Positions 59,610-64,000 of a stretch of 64,000 nucleotides of DNA are shown one piece after another. Within the stretch, counting starts at the first letter, position 1; each line of letters starts with the position of its first letter. Origin of the DNA: Deltaproteobacteria bacterium (GTDB taxonomy: Bacteria > Desulfobacterota > Deferrimicrobia > Deferrimicrobiales > Deferrimicrobiaceae). The notes under the pieces were generated by a model. The model worked only from the letters and a program-made list of their open reading frames with translations. It made no database searches and was not told the origin of the DNA. The translations under genes were made by a program, and so were the position numbers. Location of the stretch: contig JAKAHC010000003.1 of NCBI GenBank assembly GCA_021815305.1, positions 1 to 64,000 on the forward strand, given 5' to 3'.

Positions 59610-62600
59610 GCGCATCCGGGAAGCACGGCCATCGCGGAATCGCCGGCCGGATCGCGGCCGCCTTCATCGATTCGCGCCTGACGCCGTTGATCGTCCTTGC
59701 GTCGGTCCTCCTGGGCCTGGGCGCGGTGCTCCTGCTTCCGCGGGAGGAGGAGCCGCAGATCATCGTCCCGATGATCGATGTGTTCGTGCAGATGCCGGGC
59801 GCCTCGGCGAAGGAGGTGGAGGAGCGGGTAACCCGGCCGATGGAGGAGCTCCTCTGGGAGATCCCCGGGGTCGAGTACGTCTACTCCACTTCGTCTCCCG
59901 GGCAGTCGATGGCGATCGTCCGCTTCAAGGTCGGCGAGGACGAGGAGAAAAGCATCGTCCGGGTGAACCAGAAGCTGTTCGCGAACTTCGACATCATCCC
60001 CCCCGGAGCGACCCATCCGCTGGTGAAGCCGCGCTCCATCGACGACGTCCCCATCCTCGCCCTTACCCTCTGGGGCGGCAGGTACGACCCGTTCGGCCTT
60101 CGCAGGGTCGCGGACCAGCTGAAGAACCAGATCAAGACGGTGCCCGACGTCTCGGAGGTGAAGGTCATCGGGGGCCGGCGCCGGCAGCTCCGGGTGATTC
60201 TCGACCCGATGCGGATGGCGGCCCGCGGCGTGGCTCCGGGACTCCTCGCGCAGATGCTCGGCCAGGCCAACCGCCAGCTCCAGTCGGGAAGCTTCTCTTC
60301 CGGGAACCGGGAGTACCTCGTCGCCACGGGCGGTTTCCTGCGCAATGCGGAGGACGTGGGCAGCGTGGTGGCGGGCGTGTCGGGGGGGCGCCCGGTCTAC
60401 CTGCGCGACGTGGCGCGGATCGTGGACGGCCCCGAGGAGCCGGCGGACTACGTATCCTTCGGGGAGGGACCGGCGGCCCGGGCGAAAGGCGCTTCCGTTT
60501 CCCCGGCCGTCACCCTTTCGATCGCCAAGCGGAAGGGGACCAACGCGATCGACGTCGCGGACCGGGTGCTCCGGAAGGTGGACCGGCTCAAGGGGACTCT
60601 CCTTCCCGGAGACGTCCGCCTCACCGTCACGCGGAACTACGGGATGACGGCGGAGGAGAAGTCCAACGAGCTCCTCTTCCACATGCTGATCGCCGTCGTT
60701 TCCGTGTCGGTCCTCATCTGGATCACGCTGGGGATGCGGGAAGCGGGGATCGTGGCCACGGCCATTCCGGTCACCCTCGCCCTCACCCTCGCCGTCTTCT
60801 ACCTCACCGGCTACACGCTCAACCGGGTGACCCTTTTCGCCCTCATCTTCTCCATCGGCATCCTCGTGGACGACGCGATCGTGGTGGTGGAGAACATCGT
60901 GCGGCACTACCGGCTTCCGCAGAACCGCGGCCGCTCCGTGACCGACATCGCGATCGAGGCGGTGGACGAAGTGGGAAACCCGACGATCCTCGCCACCTTC
61001 ACGGTGATCGCCGCGATTCTCCCCATGGCTTTCGTCCGGGGCCTGATGGGACCCTACATGCGGCCCATCCCGGTCGGAGCCACGGCCGCCATGCTCTTTT
61101 CGCTCCTCGTGGCCTTCATCGTCACTCCCTGGACGGGAGTGCGGCTCCTCGGCCGCACGGGGGAAGCCGAGCACGCCGAGGAAGGTTGGAGCACGCGGTT
61201 CTACCGGCGGGCCATGGGCCGGCTGCTGCACCGTCCCGCGTGGCGGTACGGTTTCCTCGTCCTCGTGGTCCTTCTGCTGGCGGGGTCGGCCTCGCTCGTC
61301 GCGGTCAAGTGGGTGAAGGTGAAGATGCTCCCGTTCGACAACAAGAGCGAGTTCCAGGTGGTGGTCGACATGCCGGCGGGGTCGACCCTGGAGGAGACCG
61401 CTGCCGCCACGCGGGAGATCGGCGGCGTCCTGGCCACCGTTCCCGAGGTCCTGAACTACCAGATGTACGTGGGGACCTCCTCCCCCTACAACTTCAACGG
61501 CCTTGTGCGGCACTACTTCCTGCGCCGCGGGGCGAACCAGGCCGACCTGCAGGTGAACCTCGTTCCGAAGGGGGAGCGGAAGGCCCAGAGCCACGAGATC
61601 GCCAGGCGGGTGCGCCCCCTGGTCCAGGCGGCGGGGGCGCGGTACGGCGCCAACGTGAAGGTCGCGGAGGTGCCCCCGGGACCGCCGGTCCTCGAGACCC
61701 TGGTGGCCGAAGTGTACGGACCCGACTACCGGGGACAGATCGACGTCGCCCGGAAGATCAAGGCGATCTTCGAGAAGACCGAGGGCGTGGTGGACGTGGA
61801 CTGGTACGTCGAGGCCGACCAGCCGCGGTACCGTTTCGAGGTGGACAAGGTGAAGGCCGCGCTGAACGGCGTCTCGACGGAACAGGTGGATGCCGCGCTT
61901 CACATGGCGATCCAGGGGACGAGCGTCGGGCTCCTTCACAAGCCGCTGGAGAAGGAGGACGTTCCGATCGTGCTTCGCCTCCCGCGGACGGACCGGTCGA
62001 GCATCGACGGACTGAAGGCGGTCCGGGTGACGGGGAATGCGGGAAACCTCGTGCCTCTCGGCGAGCTGGTGCGGGTCAAGGAGGAGATCGCGGAGAAGAG
62101 CATCTACCACAAGAACCTGATGCCGGTGGTGTACGTCACCGCCGACGTGGCGGGAAAGGTGGAGAGCCCGGTCTACGCGATCCTGTCGATCGACAGGGTG
62201 CTCGACAACTTCCGGCTTCCGGGCGGCTACACCCTGAAGCGGTACGTCGCGAGCCAGCCCGGCTCCGACCGGCAGTACGCCATGAAGTGGGACGGGGAGT
62301 GGCACATCACCTACGAGGTCTTCCGGGACCTCGGCCTGGCGTTCGCGGCGGTCCTCGTCCTCATCTACATCCTGGTGGTGGGGTGGTTCCAGTCGTTCGT
62401 CACGCCGATCACCATCATGGCGGCGATCCCCTTCTCGCTGGTGGGAATCCTCCCCGCCCACGGGCTCATGGGCGCGTTCTTCACGGCCACCTCGATGATC
62501 GGCTTCATCGCCGGCGCGGGGATCGTCGTGCGCAACTCGATCATCCTCGTCGACTTCATCGAACTGCGCCTGAAGCAGGGGATGCCGCTGGACCAGGCGG

Positions 62601-62836
62601 TGATCGACGCCGGCGCGGTGCGCTTCCGTCCCATGATGCTCACGGCGGCCGCGGTGATCGTCGGGGCGTCGGTCATCCTGTTCGACCCGATCTTCCAGGG
62701 GCTGGCGATCTCCCTGATGGCGGGCGAGGTGGCTTCGCTGTTCCTGTCGCGGATGACGGTGCCCATCCTCTTTTTCCTCAGCGAGAACCGGAAACACCGC
62801 CACGAGCCGCGCTTCCCGGAGGACGCGGCGGGATGA
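59606..62836 (+). CDS. RND family efflux pump permease
   Basis: A 1076-residue, 12-helix resistance-nodulation-division permease with two large periplasmic loops. The helix-4 proton-relay aspartates are present ([15 protein letters not shown]), as are family motifs [17 protein letters not shown] near residue 70 and [17 protein letters not shown] in the second half. It exports hydrophobic or cationic compounds using the proton gradient; the substrate cannot be read from sequence. The GTG start overlaps the adaptor stop (GTGA), so all three pump parts are translationally coupled behind one sigma54-type promoter. Confidence 0.94.
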   Translation: MSASGKHGHRGIAGRIAAAFIDSRLTPLIVLASVLLGLGAVLLLPREEEPQIIVPMIDVFVQMPGASAKEVEERVTRPMEELLWEIPGVEYVYSTSSPGQSMAIVRFKVGEDEEKSIVRVNQKLFANFDIIPPGATHPLVKPRSIDDVPILALTLWGGRYDPFGLRRVADQLKNQIKTVPDVSEVKVIGGRRRQLRVILDPMRMAARGVAPGLLAQMLGQANRQLQSGSFSSGNREYLVATGGFLRNAEDVGSVVAGVSGGRPVYLRDVARIVDGPEEPADYVSFGEGPAARAKGASVSPAVTLSIAKRKGTNAIDVADRVLRKVDRLKGTLLPGDVRLTVTRNYGMTAEEKSNELLFHMLIAVVSVSVLIWITLGMREAGIVATAIPVTLALTLAVFYLTGYTLNRVTLFALIFSIGILVDDAIVVVENIVRHYRLPQNRGRSVTDIAIEAVDEVGNPTILATFTVIAAILPMAFVRGLMGPYMRPIPVGATAAMLFSLLVAFIVTPWTGVRLLGRTGEAEHAEEGWSTRFYRRAMGRLLHRPAWRYGFLVLVVLLLAGSASLVAVKWVKVKMLPFDNKSEFQVVVDMPAGSTLEETAAATREIGGVLATVPEVLNYQMYVGTSSPYNFNGLVRHYFLRRGANQADLQVNLVPKGERKAQSHEIARRVRPLVQAAGARYGANVKVAEVPPGPPVLETLVAEVYGPDYRGQIDVARKIKAIFEKTEGVVDVDWYVEADQPRYRFEVDKVKAALNGVSTEQVDAALHMAIQGTSVGLLHKPLEKEDVPIVLRLPRTDRSSIDGLKAVRVTGNAGNLVPLGELVRVKEEIAEKSIYHKNLMPVVYVTADVAGKVESPVYAILSIDRVLDNFRLPGGYTLKRYVASQPGSDRQYAMKWDGEWHITYEVFRDLGLAFAAVLVLIYILVVGWFQSFVTPITIMAAIPFSLVGILPAHGLMGAFFTATSMIGFIAGAGIVVRNSIILVDFIELRLKQGMPLDQAVIDAGAVRFRPMMLTAAAVIVGASVILFDPIFQGLAISLMAGEVASLFLSRMTVPILFFLSENRKHRHEPRFPEDAAG

Positions 62837-62903
62837 TCCGGCGTGCGGATCCCGCGATGTGCGCCGCGAAAAAGGCGGGAGAAAACCGGGGGGCCGGCTG
62901 CGG

Positions 62904-64000
62904 TCACCCGGGCAGGCCGGAATCGCCGCGGGGGTTCGGGCCCAGGACCTCCCGCACCTTCCTTGCCATGGCATCCGGGCCGAACGGTTTCTGGAGGTAG
63001 GGAAGTTTCGGGCGCAGGACAAACGAGTCGTGAATCGCGTCGGCGGAATAGCCGCTCAGGAACAGGACCTTCAGTCCCGGAAACGTTTCGACCATCTCGT
63101 CGTATGCCTGCTTGCCCCCCATCTTCGGCATGACGACATCGAGCACGACCATCGCGATCTCGTCGCGGTGCCGCCGAAGCATCCCGATCGCCTCCTCCCC
63201 GTCGCATGCGCTCAGGACCCTGTACCCGCAGGAGCTCAATGTCCTCTCCGTGAGGTGCCGAACGGAATCGTCGTCCTCCGCCAGGAGAATCGTTTCGTTC
63301 CCCCCTTGGAGGGTCCCCCGGGCGGGGGAGACCCTCGGATCGGCGGGAGTGTCCACCGCCGGGAAATAGATCCGGAACGTCGTTCCCTTTCCCGGTTCGC
63401 TGTTGACGTGAATGAAGCCGTCGTGCTGCTTCACGATCCCGTAAATCACGGCGAGCCCCAGCCCTGTCCCCTTATCCGGACCTTTCGTGGTGAAGAACGG
63501 CTCGAAGATGCGTTCCCGGGTCTTCTCGTCCATACCGGTTCCCGTGTCGTCCACCGAAAGCACCGCGTACCGGCCCGTTTTCATGTACGGGTACTGCTTC
63601 ACGAACTCCTCGTCCAGCCATGCCTCTTCGGTATGAATGGCGAGCCGGCCTCCTCCCGGCATGGCATCCCGCGCGTTGAGGCTAAGGTTCATCAGGACCT
63701 GCTCCACCTGCCCCTGGTCGGCGCGGACCGTCGGCAGCCCTCCCGCCAGGAAGGTCCTGATCTCGATATCTTCCCTCGTGACTTTCCGGAGGAGTTTCAC
63801 AAGGCCGGTCACCACCTCGTTCAGGTCGAGGTTGACGAGATCGATGACCTGCCGGCGGGCAAAGGAGAGAAGCTGCCGGGTGAGCGCCGACGCCCGTTCC
63901 GCGCCGCGGAAGATCTCGTCGAGGTCGGAAAGCGCCTTCGGGTCGTTCGCAACCCGGAGCTTGACCATCTCCCCGAACCCGATGATGCCGGTCAACGCGT
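62904..64000 (-). CDS. Hybrid histidine kinase (partial; 5' end beyond window)
   Basis: The C-terminal 365 residues of a hybrid kinase are visible; the frame stays open to the window edge, where it reads A-L-T-G-I-I-G-F, the continuation of an HDFNN-type phospho-acceptor box. The ATPase domain has [21 protein letters not shown] and KGTGLGLAV; the receiver has LLAEDDDSV ... [12 protein letters not shown] and LSGYSAD, ending [16 protein letters not shown]. It belongs to the same kinase subfamily as the two hybrids at 40008-44718. It converges on the RND permease with a 67-bp gap. Confidence 0.9.
   Translation of the reverse strand, partial: ALTGIIGFGEMVKLRVANDPKALSDLDEIFRGAERASALTRQLLSFARRQVIDLVNLDLNEVVTGLVKLLRKVTREDIEIRTFLAGGLPTVRADQGQVEQVLMNLSLNARDAMPGGGRLAIHTEEAWLDEEFVKQYPYMKTGRYAVLSVDDTGTGMDEKTRERIFEPFFTTKGPDKGTGLGLAVIYGIVKQHDGFIHVNSEPGKGTTFRIYFPAVDTPADPRVSPARGTLQGGNETILLAEDDDSVRHLTERTLSSCGYRVLSACDGEEAIGMLRRHRDEIAMVVLDVVMPKMGGKQAYDEMVETFPGLKVLFLSGYSADAIHDSFVLRPKLPYLQKPFGPDAMARKVREVLGPNPRGDSGLPG

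Overview
The window is high-GC DNA (roughly 70% G+C in coding regions by eye) from a Gram-negative, probably deltaproteobacterium-like (Desulfobacterota/Desulfuromonadota type) respiratory bacterium. The indications are multihaem c-type cytochromes, alternative complex III, an RND/TolC tripartite pump, a TonB-like protein, AddAB, an MglA-type GTPase, many PAS/REC histidine kinases and frequent GTG/TTG starts with 4-nt stop/start overlaps. I see no prophage, insertion sequence, CRISPR array or rRNA. There is one tRNA (Ala, CGC).

Layout. (1) 1-439: no gene; a perfect 127-bp direct repeat (1-127 and 230-356). (2) 440-6321, minus: alternative complex III operon actA-B1-B2-C-D-E, with ActB split into two genes. 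(3) 6413-11229, minus: nitric-oxide module, with a dihaem NorC, NorB, a fusion of a four-helix membrane domain to two DUF1858 domains, a cupin and a multi-pass membrane protein. Two TTGAC-N4-GTCAA boxes lie upstream of norC and of the DUF1858 gene. (4) 11310-14454, plus: beta-carbonic anhydrase, fumarase C, membrane hydrolase. (5) 14473-22355, minus: a compact six-gene signalling operon (kinase, REC-PAS regulator, REC-HD-GYP, MglA-like GTPase, kinase, REC-GspE/PilB ATPase fusion). (6) 22525-27444, minus: methyltransferase, Zn/Cd-type P-ATPase, MFS carrier, TonB-like protein. (7) 27520-34019, plus: addB-addA. (8) 33908-34651: truncated DNA-methylase remnant of lower GC. (9) 34930-39380, minus: XRE-cupin regulator, lysine 2,3-aminomutase, two D-Ala-D-Ala-ligase-like ATP-grasp enzymes and a GNAT, behind a good sigma70 promoter and a palindromic operator candidate. 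(10) 39783-39858 tRNA-Ala, then two hybrid histidine kinases (40008-44718). (11) 44808-56779, plus: housekeeping and small-function genes (priA, nfo, M29 aminopeptidase, Sel1 repeats, DoxX, paired Gate-domain proteins, M16 protease). (12) 56942-62836, plus: sigma54-type promoter and tolC-adaptor-RND permease operon. (13) 62904-64000, minus: partial hybrid kinase running off the window.

The two most system-like and least familiar loci are the KamA/ATP-grasp/GNAT cluster, inferred to make a beta-lysine-containing small peptide or solute, and the MglA-type GTPase / HD-GYP / REC-GspE signalling operon, inferred to control a type IV pilus-like or secretion motor. Both functions are inferred from domains and gene order only. 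The respiratory genes point to an organism that uses an ACIII-type quinol:acceptor oxidoreductase and detoxifies or respires NO under an FNR/DNR-like regulator that is not encoded here.
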